From assembly GCA_013791765.1 (NCBI GenBank), contig VMTC01000122.1, positions 36,820 to 100,819 on the forward strand: a DNA stretch of 64,000 bases, written 5' to 3'. The DNA comes from Rhodoferax sp. GTDB taxonomy: Bacteria; Pseudomonadota; Gammaproteobacteria; Burkholderiales; Burkholderiaceae_C. Below, one piece after another: positions 1 through 7,476 of the stretch (positions within the stretch are counted from its first letter, which is position 1; every line of letters begins with the position of its first letter). Under the pieces are notes generated by a model that had not been told where the DNA came from, did not search any database, and saw nothing but the letters and a program-made list of their open reading frames with translations. Position numbers and translations under genes: made by a program.

Positions 1-187
1 CCACATCAACCAGCGCTGGCTGCTGCATCGCCTGCGCCAGCAGCACGAGGATGCCCGTGCCGGTCGAGCCAAACAGCAGCGCCATCAGCATGCGGTCGGC
101 CTTTGTTGGCCCGCGCGCTGCCGCCAGCAGGGCGATCACCAGGTTGGCGAGCAAAAACAGCGCCACCGTCAGCGCGATGTCGTTCAT
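1..187 (-). CDS. mnhF: Na+/H+ antiporter subunit F (MnhF/MrpF), partial
   Basis: Small membrane subunit of the multisubunit Mrp/Mnh Na+(K+)/H+ antiporter. Only the first 62 codons are present; the gene runs off the left edge. Reading from the ATG at 187 gives a hydrophobic helix, then a loop with RGPTKADRML and a second hydrophobic helix, the usual MnhF pattern. The start overlaps the stop of mnhE by 4 nt, which suggests translational coupling. The E-then-F order matches known mrp operons. Confidence is limited by the truncation. Confidence 0.75.
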   Translation of the reverse strand, partial: MNDIALTVALFLLANLVIALLAAARGPTKADRMLMALLFGSTGTGILVLLAQAMQQPALVDV

Positions 188-651
188 GCGGGCACCCCAA
201 ACAGGGCGGCAATGCGTCGCCCCAGTGCCTGCGCTTCTGTAGCGACCGGCAGGTCTTGGTGCAGCACATGCAGACGCAAGCGGTCGTCAAAAAGTTCGAC
301 GCCCACCGTGCCCGGCATTAGGCTGAGCGCATAGGTCAGCAAAATCCGTGGTGCGCCAGCAGGCAGGGTCAGCGGCAATTCCAGAAAGGCGGGCCGCAGT
401 GCTTTGCGCCCCCGCCGCGCCATCCCCGCCACCTGCCAGCCGCCGCGCACGGAGTTGAAGAGAAAGAACGCCAGGAAGCCAGGCAATGCAGCCAAGCGCA
501 AGCCATGCACCGCTGGCGGATACAGGACCAGGCTCGCCCATGTCGCAGCCATCACGGCCAGGCCACCCATCAGCCAGCCGTCAACGCGGCCTTCGGCCAG
601 CAGCCACCAGAGCATGGCAAATAGCAGCGCTCGCGTAATCGCTTGTTTCAT
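184..651 (-). CDS. mnhE: Na+/H+ antiporter subunit E (MnhE/MrpE)
   Basis: Inner-membrane MnhE subunit of the Mrp cation/proton antiporter, 155 residues from the chosen ATG at 651, a normal family length. An open frame continues upstream to 879, but that extension is not hydrophobic and not MnhE-like. The sequence shows two N-terminal hydrophobic segments and the C-terminal block with LTYALSLMPGTVGVEL and LHVLHQDLPV that typifies MnhE. It is the first gene of the minus-strand operon seen here and overlaps mnhF by 4 nt. No mnhD lies upstream, so the operon probably has an E-F-first order. Confidence 0.88.
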   Translation of the reverse strand: MKQAITRALLFAMLWWLLAEGRVDGWLMGGLAVMAATWASLVLYPPAVHGLRLAALPGFLAFFLFNSVRGGWQVAGMARRGRKALRPAFLELPLTLPAGAPRILLTYALSLMPGTVGVELFDDRLRLHVLHQDLPVATEAQALGRRIAALFGVPA

Positions 652-768
652 GGTCTCGCCATCCTGCCAGAGCCGATTGCGTCCAACGATGTCCATCGTC
701 AAAGAAGTGGTGGAAAGTGCTGGTTGCATTCGTCCCGGGCGCGTCGTGCGGCAGTACACGCTGATCAC

Positions 769-782
769 ATGACAAATGTCAT
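769..782. promoter_or_regulatory. Palindrome ATGACA-AA-TGTCAT in divergent promoter region
   Basis: Inverted repeat with 6-bp arms (ATGACA / TGTCAT) in the 226-bp gap between mnhE (minus) and the LapA-like gene (plus). A near-identical palindrome lies at 2937-2952. This is consistent with an operator for a dimeric regulator; the regulator is unknown. Confidence 0.4.
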
Positions 783-877
783 CGATGAGCCCTTTGCGCG
801 AGGATAGGATAAAAATGGGTACCGGATTGGACGCTCTTTTCGATAGAAGCTGTCGGTTGTTATTCGGAGGTAAAGTC

Positions 878-1114
878 ATGAAACGCTTTTTTTACATTGC
901 ATTGATCGCCGCGTTCACCGCGCTCGTGCTGCTGTTCAAGGGACAGATCATCGACAACGTCACGGTGTCGCTGTTTACCTGGCGCATGACGTTGCCACTG
1001 TCCCTGCTGCTGATCGGCGTCTATGTGCTGGGCATGTTCACCGGCAGTTCTCTGGTTGGCCTGTTGCGCGAATCGGTGCGCGGCGCGCGTCTGCAAAAGA
1101 CAAGGTCGGATTGA
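878..1114 (+). CDS. Small LapA-domain-like (DUF1049) membrane protein
   Basis: 78-residue peptide with two predicted membrane helices (about residues 3-20 and 36-58) and a basic tail ending near RGARLQKTRSD. The LFTWRMTLPLSLLLIGVYVLG segment resembles the LapA/DUF1049 family of lipopolysaccharide-assembly-type membrane proteins. I chose the ATG at 878 because GGAGG lies 8-12 nt upstream; an in-frame extension to 776 lacks such a site. The stop overlaps the start of the next gene by 1 nt, so it is probably co-translated with the flavocytochrome. Function is unknown. Confidence 0.6.
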   Translation: MKRFFYIALIAAFTALVLLFKGQIIDNVTVSLFTWRMTLPLSLLLIGVYVLGMFTGSSLVGLLRESVRGARLQKTRSD

Positions 1115-2439
1115 TGCGCAACCATTCTTTCGGCCGGGCGGCCCTGTGGACCGGCATCTACCTGCTTCTGGTTGCTGCGCCGCTGCTCGTCCTGCTGACT
1201 GGCCAGGTGCCTGCAGGCGCGGGTTTCTGGTGGGATTTCTCAATGGCCCTTGGCTTTGCCGCCCTGGCCATGTTCGGCGTGCAGTTCCTGCTCACCGCGC
1301 GCTTTCGCCACGCCGCTGCCCCGTTCGGCATCGACATCATCTACCGTTTTCACCGCTACGCGGCGGTGATCGCATTCGGGCTGCTTGCCGCCCACTTCCT
1401 CATCCTGCGCGTCGACTACGTTGAGACCCTGGGCACCATCGATCCGTTTGTTGCGCCCTGGTACATGAGCGCCGGGCGTGCGGCCTTCGTCCTGTTTGCT
1501 CTCGTCATCGTTTCCTCGTTATGGCGCAAGCCCCTGCACATCGACTACGATCACTGGCGCATGGCGCACGCGTTATTGGCCACACTGGCCTTTCTTGCCG
1601 CCGTGGCGCACGTCGAAGGGGTGAATTACTACACCGCCGCACCCTGGAAACGCCTGCTTTGGACGGGCTACAGCCTGTTCTGGGTGGGGCTCATTCTCTA
1701 TGTGCGCCTGGCCAAACCCTTCGTGATGCTGCGTCGGCCCTGGCGTGTCGCCGAGGTGCGGCCCGAGGGCGGCAAGGCCTGGACCCTGAGCCTGGTTCCG
1801 CAAGGCCATGCCGGCATGCGCTTTGCCGCCGGCCAGTTCGCCTGGCTCACCCTGCGCGTCTCGCCGTTCCAGCTCAGGGAGCACCCCTTCTCGTTCTCTT
1901 CCAGCGCCGTGGATGGGGAACGGGTCGAGTTCACCATCAAGGAATTGGGCGATTTCAGCGCCACCATCAAGACCGTGCAGCCGGGCGAGACCGCCTGGCT
2001 CGACGGCCCCTACGGCGTGTTCAGCCCCGACCGCCACCCGCACGCGCCCGGCTTCGTGCTGATCGCTGGCGGCGTCGGCGTGGCGCCCATGATGAGCATG
2101 TTGCGCACGGCGGCAGACCGCGGCGAGGCCCGCCCCTACATGCTGATCTGCGCCAACAATCGCGGGGAAGACATCCTCTTCGGCGATGAACTGGAACGCC
2201 TGCGCGCCCGGCTCGACCTGACGCTGGTGCAAGTGCTCGCCGAGCCGCCCGAAGGCTGGACGGGGGAAAGCGGCCAGGTAGACCGGGCGCTGCTCGAACG
2301 CCGACTACCTGCGAACCGGCGCGACGTCGAATACTTTCTGTGCGGCCCCAAACCGATGACGGATGCCGTCCAGCAGGCCCTGCGCGCGCTTGGCGTGCCT
2401 CTGGCGCAGGTTCATTTTGAACTGTTTGACATGGTGTGA
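1114..2439 (+). CDS. Ferric-reductase-like transmembrane flavocytochrome (FAD/NAD-binding oxidoreductase)
   Basis: About 441-residue membrane oxidoreductase of the ferric reductase/NADPH oxidase type. The N-terminal half (to about residue 210) has several membrane helices with histidines suited to haem b binding (FHRYAAVIAFGLLAAHF; HWRMAHALLATLAFL). The C-terminal half is a ferredoxin-reductase module: an HPFSFSSSA flavin motif, GPYGVFS, IAGGVGVAPMMSML for NAD(P)H, and YFLCGPKPMTD near the end. It should pass electrons from NAD(P)H through FAD and haem across the inner membrane. The ATG at 1114 overlaps the preceding stop; an in-frame TTG at 1111 is less likely. A cytochrome c gene follows 9 nt later, so electrons may go to that protein. 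The natural substrate cannot be read from the sequence. Confidence 0.82.
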   Translation: MRNHSFGRAALWTGIYLLLVAAPLLVLLTGQVPAGAGFWWDFSMALGFAALAMFGVQFLLTARFRHAAAPFGIDIIYRFHRYAAVIAFGLLAAHFLILRVDYVETLGTIDPFVAPWYMSAGRAAFVLFALVIVSSLWRKPLHIDYDHWRMAHALLATLAFLAAVAHVEGVNYYTAAPWKRLLWTGYSLFWVGLILYVRLAKPFVMLRRPWRVAEVRPEGGKAWTLSLVPQGHAGMRFAAGQFAWLTLRVSPFQLREHPFSFSSSAVDGERVEFTIKELGDFSATIKTVQPGETAWLDGPYGVFSPDRHPHAPGFVLIAGGVGVAPMMSMLRTAADRGEARPYMLICANNRGEDILFGDELERLRARLDLTLVQVLAEPPEGWTGESGQVDRALLERRLPANRRDVEYFLCGPKPMTDAVQQALRALGVPLAQVHFELFDMV

Positions 2440-2448
2440 GGAGCAGAC

Positions 2449-2874
2449 ATGCGTGAACGCTGGGTTTGGATCGTGGCGGTGGCAAGCGGAGTGCTGGTCG
2501 TGCTATTGGCCTGGACCTTCGCCAAGCTGCAGAACCCGACCGATGCCGTCGGGTTGGAGGTCGCCGCGCCATCCCTCCCCAAACTTGATGCCGCGTTGGT
2601 GCAGGCTGGGCACCGGGTCTACCAAGCGCAGGGCTGTGCCCTGTGCCACGCTGTCGCTGGCGAGGGCAATCCGCGCTTGCCCCTCGATGGCGTGGCCGAC
2701 AGGCTGGACGCGCAAGGCCTGCGGAACTGGGCTTTGGCCACTGGTCCGGCGGCGACCGCGCTATCGGCGCGCGCCGTGAGGATGAAAGAGTCGTACCAGG
2801 AACTGCCCGAGGCAGACCTTCAAGCCCTGGTCGTGTGGCTGCAAACCCTGCGCAGGGGAGAGTCCGCCAGATGA
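2449..2874 (+). CDS. Membrane-anchored monohaem cytochrome c
   Basis: 141 residues. The N-terminus has one uncleaved-anchor-like helix (residues 5-23), then a periplasmic domain with a single haem-binding CALCH motif (Cys63, Cys66, His67). A downstream methionine (RMKESYQELPE) could be the sixth haem ligand. The size and C-terminal LQALVVWLQTL helix fit class I cytochromes c. An RBS-like GAGGAG precedes the ATG. The gene is 9 nt behind the flavocytochrome gene and probably forms a small electron-transfer operon with it. Confidence 0.82.
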   Translation: MRERWVWIVAVASGVLVVLLAWTFAKLQNPTDAVGLEVAAPSLPKLDAALVQAGHRVYQAQGCALCHAVAGEGNPRLPLDGVADRLDAQGLRNWALATGPAATALSARAVRMKESYQELPEADLQALVVWLQTLRRGESAR

Positions 2875-2936
2875 CGGACGGGCGATCCTGCTCCTGCACT
2901 GTTGGACACGCGTTCGCATGCGTGCCACCGGTCTGA

Positions 2937-2952
2937 ATGACAAACTTGTCAT
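2937..2952. promoter_or_regulatory. Palindrome ATGACAA-AC-TTGTCAT upstream of the PPK2 remnant / ATPase block
   Basis: Perfect 7-bp arms separated by 2 nt, placed 15 bp before the ATG at 2968. Shares the ATGACA/TGTCAT half-sites of the element at 769-782, so one regulator may control both transcripts. The regulator is not identifiable. Confidence 0.42.
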
Positions 2953-2967
2953 GGGGGAAAGAGCGCC

Positions 2968-3287
2968 ATGGTACAAAAGATCAATCTCTCCGACTACCGG
3001 GTCAAGCGCGATGACAAAAAATGTCTGGCCGATTGGCCGACGCGTGTCGAGCCCAGGTGGTCAGCTTCAAGCACCCCAGCGCGGAGGAGCTCGACCACGA
3101 CTGCCTCTGGCGTACCCACCTCGCGCTGCCGGAACGCGGACGCATCGGCATCTTCAACCGCTCCTACTACGCGGAGGTGCTGATCCTGCGCGTGCGTCCC
3201 GACATCCTCGCAGCCCGGCGCTTGCCGGACGCGGCCAGGCTCGAACAACTGCAGGAAATGCGCGGACTACTGGCGCGTGACGCGTAA
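2968..3287 (+). pseudogene. Polyphosphate kinase 2 (PPK2) remnant, frameshifted and truncated
   Basis: The stretch from about 3050 reads [16 protein letters not shown], then [16 protein letters not shown] and [20 protein letters not shown]. This is the characteristic central block of PPK2 enzymes, which transfer phosphate between polyphosphate and nucleotides. The apparent N-terminus ([18 protein letters not shown], from 2968) is in another frame. The Walker A region expected between the two parts is missing, and so is the C-terminal half with the rest of the nucleotide-binding site. Normal PPK2 is about 230-300 residues; about 90 remain. Read as a decayed gene; a short expressed peptide cannot be excluded. 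Confidence 0.65.
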
Positions 3288-3318
3288 ACCTTTTCCACCT
3301 GCTTGCAAGACCGCAGAC

Positions 3319-6042
3319 ATGCCCAACGAACACAAACTGTCCATCGACAACCCCCATGCCCTTCCCGCGGACGAAGTCCTGCGGGAGTTGCAGGCGAACG
3401 CCGCGGGCCTGAGCGCCGCCGAGGCGACCCGCCGACTGGAGGCGGTCGGCCCCAACCGCCTGCCGGCGGCGCCCAGAGAGGGGTTGCTCAAGCGCTTCTT
3501 CAAGCACTTTCACGACCTCCTGATCTACATCCTGATCGCCGCCGCGGCGGTGACCGCCGTGCTTGGCCACTGGATCGACACCGGCGTGATCCTCGCCGTG
3601 GTGCTGGTCAACGCGGTCATCGGCTTCATCCAGGAAGGCAAGGCCGAACAGGCGCTGGAGGGCATTCGCAAGATGCTTTCGGCGCATGCCCACGTGCGCC
3701 GCGACGGCGCCTGGAGCGAGATCAAGGCCGAGGCGCTGGTGCCCGGCGACATCGTGCGCCTGAAGTCCGGCGACCGCGTGCCGGCTGACCTGCGGCTGAT
3801 CGAGACCACCGAGCTGCGCGTCGAGGAGTCGGCGCTGACCGGCGAGTCGGTCCCCAGCGAAAAGAACACCCAGGCCGCAGCGCTGGACGCCGGCGTCGGT
3901 GACCGCCACGGCATGGGTTATTCCGGCACCATGGTGGCCGCCGGGCGTGGGGTGGGGGTGGTCATCGCCACCGGCGCGGCCACGGAGATCGGCCGCATCA
4001 GCAAGATGATTGGCGAGGTGGAGACGCTGGCCACGCCGCTCACCCGGCAGATGACCCGTTTTGGCAAGGTGCTCTCGGTGGTGATCGTCGGCCTCGCGGC
4101 GCTGATGTTTACTATTGGCTGGCTGCTGCACGACTTCACCCTCGATGAGCTGTTCCTGTCGGCCATCGGCTTCGCCGTTGCCGCCATCCCTGAGGGCCTG
4201 CCGGCCATCCTCACCATCACGCTGGCGCTCGGGGTGCAGCGCATGGCCGGGCGCGACGCCATCACGCGCCGGCTCAACGCGGTGGAGACCCTGGGCTCGG
4301 TGACGGTGATCTGCTCTGACAAGACCGGCACGCTTACCAAGAACGAAATGACCGTGCGCCATGTGGTCACCCGCGCCAGCCGCTACGACGTGGCGGGCAC
4401 CGGCTACGCGCCGCAGGGCGAGATCACGAGTGAAGGGGCGCAGGCGACGCTGGACGGGCACGACGACCTGCGAGCGCTCATCGAGGTTATGGCGGTCGCC
4501 AACGACAGCCACATACAACAGGAAGATGGCGCTTGGCGGCTCACCGGTGAGCCCACTGAGGGGGCGCTGTGCACGCTGGCGATGAAGAGCGGCTTCGACG
4601 CCGCGGGCTATCAGCGCGTCGCAACGGTCCCGTTCGAGTCGGAAAACAAGTTCATGGCCACCCTTGACCGACTGCCCGGCGGCGGCGCGCGCATCCTGCT
4701 CAAGGGCGCGCCGGACCGGCTGTTGGCGCGCTGCGGACTACAGCGCGGCGCAGACGGCGCAAGTGAGCCGCTTGACACCGGCTTCTGGGAGGCTGAGATT
4801 GACGCCCTGAGCAATGAGGGCCTGCGCGTGCTTGCGGCTGCTGCGCGCGACGTGGACGACGGCAAGGGGGAGTTGGCCCTGGACGACCTGGGCGAGGACC
4901 TGGTGTTCCTCGGCCTGGTCAGCATCATCGATCCGCCGCGACCGGAGGCGATCGCGGCCATCAAGGCCTGCCACACGGCCGGCATCCGGGTGAAGATGAT
5001 CACCGGCGACCATGCCGGCACAGCCAGTGCCATTGGCCGCGAGATGGGCATCGGTGGTGACGGCATGCGCGCCACTACCGGCGCCGAGATCGAGGCGGCC
5101 AGCGACGAGGAACTGCAGCAGATTGCCCACGACAACGACATCTTTGCCCGCACCAGCCCCGAGCACAAGCTGCGCCTGGTCAAGGCCCTGCAGGCGCGCG
5201 GCGAGGTGGTGGCGATGACCGGCGATGGGGTCAATGACGCACCGGCATTGAAGCGCGCCGATGTCGGCGTGGCGATGGGCATCAAGGGCACCGAGGCGAC
5301 CAAGGAGGCGGCCGACATCGTGCTGGCCGACGACAACTTCAGCTCGATCGAGCGCGCCGTGGAGGAAGGCCGCACCATCTACGACAACCTGAAGAAGGCG
5401 ATCCTGTTCATCCTGCCCACCAACGGGGCGCAGGGCCTGGTCATCCTCGCTGCCGTGGTGTTCGGGCTGGTGCTGCCGCTCACCCCCGTGCAGATCCTGT
5501 GGGTCAACATGATCGTCGCGGTCACCCTGGCGCTGGCGCTGGCCTTTGAGCCTGCCGAGCCGGGCGTCATGAGTCGGCCGCCGCGCGACCCGAATGCCGC
5601 CCTGCTCGACGGTGCCTTCCTCTGGCGCATTACCTTTGTCTCGCTGCTGATCGGCGGCGCGACGCTGGCCGTGTTCGAGATGGAGCAGGCCCTCGACATG
5701 CCGCTGGACGTGGCCCGCACCCTGGCGGTCAACACCCTGGTGTTCGGGCAGGCTTTTTACCTGTTCAACTGCCGTTTCTTGAGCGCGTCCAGCCTGCGCC
5801 TGGGACTGCTGTTCAGCAACCGCGCGGCCTGGCTCGCCGTGGCGGTGCTGGTCGGCTTGCAGATGCTGTTTGTCTATGCGCCCTTCATGCACCGCTGGTT
5901 CGGCACCGCAGCGCTGGAGGCGCGCCACTGGCTGGTACCGCTCGCCATCGGACTGGTGGTCTTCCTGGTTATTGAAGCGGAGAAGGCCCTGCTGCGTCGT
6001 TACGGTCGAACGCCACACCAGATGCGGCGAGATCGGACATGA
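3319..6042 (+). CDS. P-type cation-transporting ATPase (P2, Ca2+-ATPase-like)
   Basis: 907-residue ATP-driven cation pump of the inner membrane. It has the full P-type set: N-terminal cation-ATPase domain, actuator TGES at 174-177, membrane segment 4 with PEGLPA (typical of Ca2+-type P2 pumps), phosphorylation site CSDKTGTLT with Asp334, nucleotide-binding KGAPDRLL, hinge TGDGVND at 634-640, and a C-terminal membrane domain. The ATG at 3319 is chosen because homologous sequence begins there; an in-frame ATG-initiated extension from 3277 adds 14 unlike residues. The gene overlaps the following Na/Pi remnant by 4 nt (ATGA). It lies in a notably GC-rich block flanked by gene remnants, which suggests acquired DNA. 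The ion (Ca2+ or another divalent cation) is inferred from the family only. Confidence 0.88.
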   Translation: MPNEHKLSIDNPHALPADEVLRELQANAAGLSAAEATRRLEAVGPNRLPAAPREGLLKRFFKHFHDLLIYILIAAAAVTAVLGHWIDTGVILAVVLVNAVIGFIQEGKAEQALEGIRKMLSAHAHVRRDGAWSEIKAEALVPGDIVRLKSGDRVPADLRLIETTELRVEESALTGESVPSEKNTQAAALDAGVGDRHGMGYSGTMVAAGRGVGVVIATGAATEIGRISKMIGEVETLATPLTRQMTRFGKVLSVVIVGLAALMFTIGWLLHDFTLDELFLSAIGFAVAAIPEGLPAILTITLALGVQRMAGRDAITRRLNAVETLGSVTVICSDKTGTLTKNEMTVRHVVTRASRYDVAGTGYAPQGEITSEGAQATLDGHDDLRALIEVMAVANDSHIQQEDGAWRLTGEPTEGALCTLAMKSGFDAAGYQRVATVPFESENKFMATLDRLPGGGARILLKGAPDRLLARCGLQRGADGASEPLDTGFWEAEIDALSNEGLRVLAAAARDVDDGKGELALDDLGEDLVFLGLVSIIDPPRPEAIAAIKACHTAGIRVKMITGDHAGTASAIGREMGIGGDGMRATTGAEIEAASDEELQQIAHDNDIFARTSPEHKLRLVKALQARGEVVAMTGDGVNDAPALKRADVGVAMGIKGTEATKEAADIVLADDNFSSIERAVEEGRTIYDNLKKAILFILPTNGAQGLVILAAVVFGLVLPLTPVQILWVNMIVAVTLALALAFEPAEPGVMSRPPRDPNAALLDGAFLWRITFVSLLIGGATLAVFEMEQALDMPLDVARTLAVNTLVFGQAFYLFNCRFLSASSLRLGLLFSNRAAWLAVAVLVGLQMLFVYAPFMHRWFGTAALEARHWLVPLAIGLVVFLVIEAEKALLRRYGRTPHQMRRDRT

Positions 6043-6640
6043 CCGAGATCGTCTTCCAGCTGCTGGGCGGCATCGGCCTGTTCCTGATGGGCATGGTGCT
6101 GCTCACCGACGGGCTCAAGGCATTTGCCGGCGACGCGTTGCGCGCCGCCCTGGGGCGGTTCACCGGTACGCCGGCCAATGCCCTTGTCTCTGGCGCCCTG
6201 GTCACGCTCATGGTGTAGTCATCCAGTGCCACCACCGTGACCCTGATCGGCTTTGTCAGCGCCGGACTGCTGGCCTTTCCACAAGCCATCGGCGTGGTGC
6301 TGGGAGCGAGCTCGGGCACCACTGGCACCGGATGGGTGATCGCGGTCCTGGGTTTGAAGGGGCTGACCAGTGTCTTCGATCTGGCCTTCACGCCCGCCTG
6401 ACCCTCCCGGCAGCGCAGCGTGCACAGTCCATCGCCTAACTGCACCGCGAGCAAAGACTGGCGATTTTTCAGCACACCGCCATCGGTCGCCACAATCCTG
6501 CGCAGGCGATAGCGGCGCTCGACGCCATCCGCTGGATCGAGCGGACCGTCCAGCATGGCTGGCGGATTTGTCATTATCTTTCGGTCGATGGCGCCCTGCT
6601 TGCGCCGTTCGACACAAATAAACCTCAAGGCGGCGGACAG
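6039..6640 (+). pseudogene. Na/Pi cotransporter family protein, broken
   Basis: The ATG at 6039 overlaps the ATPase stop. Translation gives a Na/Pi-cotransporter N-terminus (LLGGIGLFLMGMVLLTDGLK) but meets an in-frame TAG at 6216-6218. That is exactly where the family has a Gln before SSSATTVTLIGFVSAGL, so it looks like a CAG-to-TAG change. The frame continues to about 6400 (GTTGTGWVIAVLGLKGLTSV) and stops again. From about 6441 a segment (REQRLAIFQHTAIGRHNPAQ, then ALDAIRWIERTVQHGWRICH) resembles the cytoplasmic C-terminal helical domain, so most of the middle appears deleted. The N-terminal call is firm; assignment of the C-terminal piece is tentative. Confidence 0.68.
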
Positions 6641-6643
6641 GGT

Positions 6644-7072
6644 CTAGTCAAAACGGGTGTTGATGCCAAGCGCCGCAGCCGCAGCGCTCAGCTGCTTGTC
6701 AAAGCAGGCAAACACCAGCTTGTTGCCGGTCTGGCTGTGGGCGCGCTGCGCGCTGGCCAGTTGTAGGCTGTCGTAAGCGCGCAGGCCGAAGGTCAGGGCC
6801 AATTCACCGGCGGCGCTGACCAATAATTTATCAAGCCCGAGTTGAATGTAACCCGGCCATTCCAGTCGCAGCCTTTGCCGCGCTGCGTCAATTTCTACAT
6901 GCGTGAGTTGACTGGTTCTGCCTTTGAGTGCCAATGCGGCGCACATTTCGACCCAGGTAATTTGACTGACGATGCAACTATCGGCGCTTAGAACGAGCTG
7001 ACGGGTCCAATCGCTGTGCTGCTCCTGGGCATAGAGCTTCATGAGTGCCGATGTGTCACAAAACAAAATCAC
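6644..7072 (-). CDS. vapC: PIN-domain toxin, VapC family
   Basis: 142-residue PIN-domain protein, probably a Mg2+-dependent endoribonuclease toxin. The PIN acidic residues are visible: FCDTSAL at residues 4-10, WVEM near 41-44, YDSLQLA near 99, and CFDKQL near the C-terminus. Its ATG overlaps the antitoxin stop by 4 nt, the usual coupled antitoxin-toxin layout. It lies next to the decayed Na/Pi gene at the edge of an accessory block. Confidence 0.85.
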   Translation of the reverse strand: MILFCDTSALMKLYAQEQHSDWTRQLVLSADSCIVSQITWVEMCAALALKGRTSQLTHVEIDAARQRLRLEWPGYIQLGLDKLLVSAAGELALTFGLRAYDSLQLASAQRAHSQTGNKLVFACFDKQLSAAAAALGINTRFD

Positions 7073-7374
7073 CGTGGTCCCCGCAACTCAATCACCAAGT
7101 CGCTCATGGTTTGCCCGTTCGGGCCAGGTGGGAAAACAACGGCTTTGCCAAGCTTGAACGGCCGGGTGGCCGGTTCCGCCACAAAACCAGAGGCCAGCAG
7201 CCGCTGCATCGCCTCTTCGTCTGTCATTTCAAGCGGTGGCGCGGCTACCAATGTGGGGGCCACCAATTCGGCCACCACTTTGCGGTGCGAGGTAATCTGA
7301 ACCCGTTGCCCGCCCTGTGTCATGGCAATGGCGCGGGCCGGGTTGGCTTTGAGTTCGCGGATGGAAACTTGCAT
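7069..7374 (-). CDS. vapB: Antitoxin, Phd/YefM-like partner of VapC
   Basis: 101 residues from the ATG at 7374. The N-terminus MQVSIRELKANPARAIAM is the DNA-binding Phd/YefM type, followed by QITSHRKVVAELVAP; the C-terminal half is expected to bind and neutralise the PIN toxin. An upstream in-frame ATG at 7401 is less likely because homology begins with MQVSIREL. These antitoxins usually repress their own operon as a complex with the toxin. The gene is immediately upstream of, and overlaps, vapC. Confidence 0.82.
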   Translation of the reverse strand: MQVSIRELKANPARAIAMTQGGQRVQITSHRKVVAELVAPTLVAAPPLEMTDEEAMQRLLASGFVAEPATRPFKLGKAVVFPPGPNGQTMSDLVIELRGPR

Positions 7375-7428
7375 GGTGAGCCCTTTGAAATAAGCCCACA
7401 TACTAGCATCAATGATAAATTGTGGTCA

Positions 7429-7453
7429 CAAAAAAGCCCGCCAGTTGGCGGGC
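7429..7453 (-). terminator. Rho-independent terminator after ETF:ubiquinone oxidoreductase
   Basis: Perfect 7-bp stem GCCCGCC/GGCGGGC (7436-7442 and 7447-7453) with a 4-nt loop. On the minus strand it is followed by a run of six T (7430-7435), 24 nt after the stop of the minus-strand gene ending at 7477. Confidence 0.85.
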
Positions 7454-7476
7454 TTAATAGCCTCAGGTGTGCAGGC

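Noticed and set aside
2871-2936. 21-codon frame overlapping the cytochrome c stop
   Set aside because: Too short, no homology and no separate RBS.
3154-4518. 454-codon minus-strand open frame opposite the P-type ATPase
   Set aside because: Runs antisense to a clearly conserved ATPase; composition is His/Gly/Arg-rich as expected from a GC-rich shadow frame, with no family pattern.
4738-6018. 426-codon minus-strand open frame
   Set aside because: Antisense shadow of the ATPase; Gln/His/Arg-rich.
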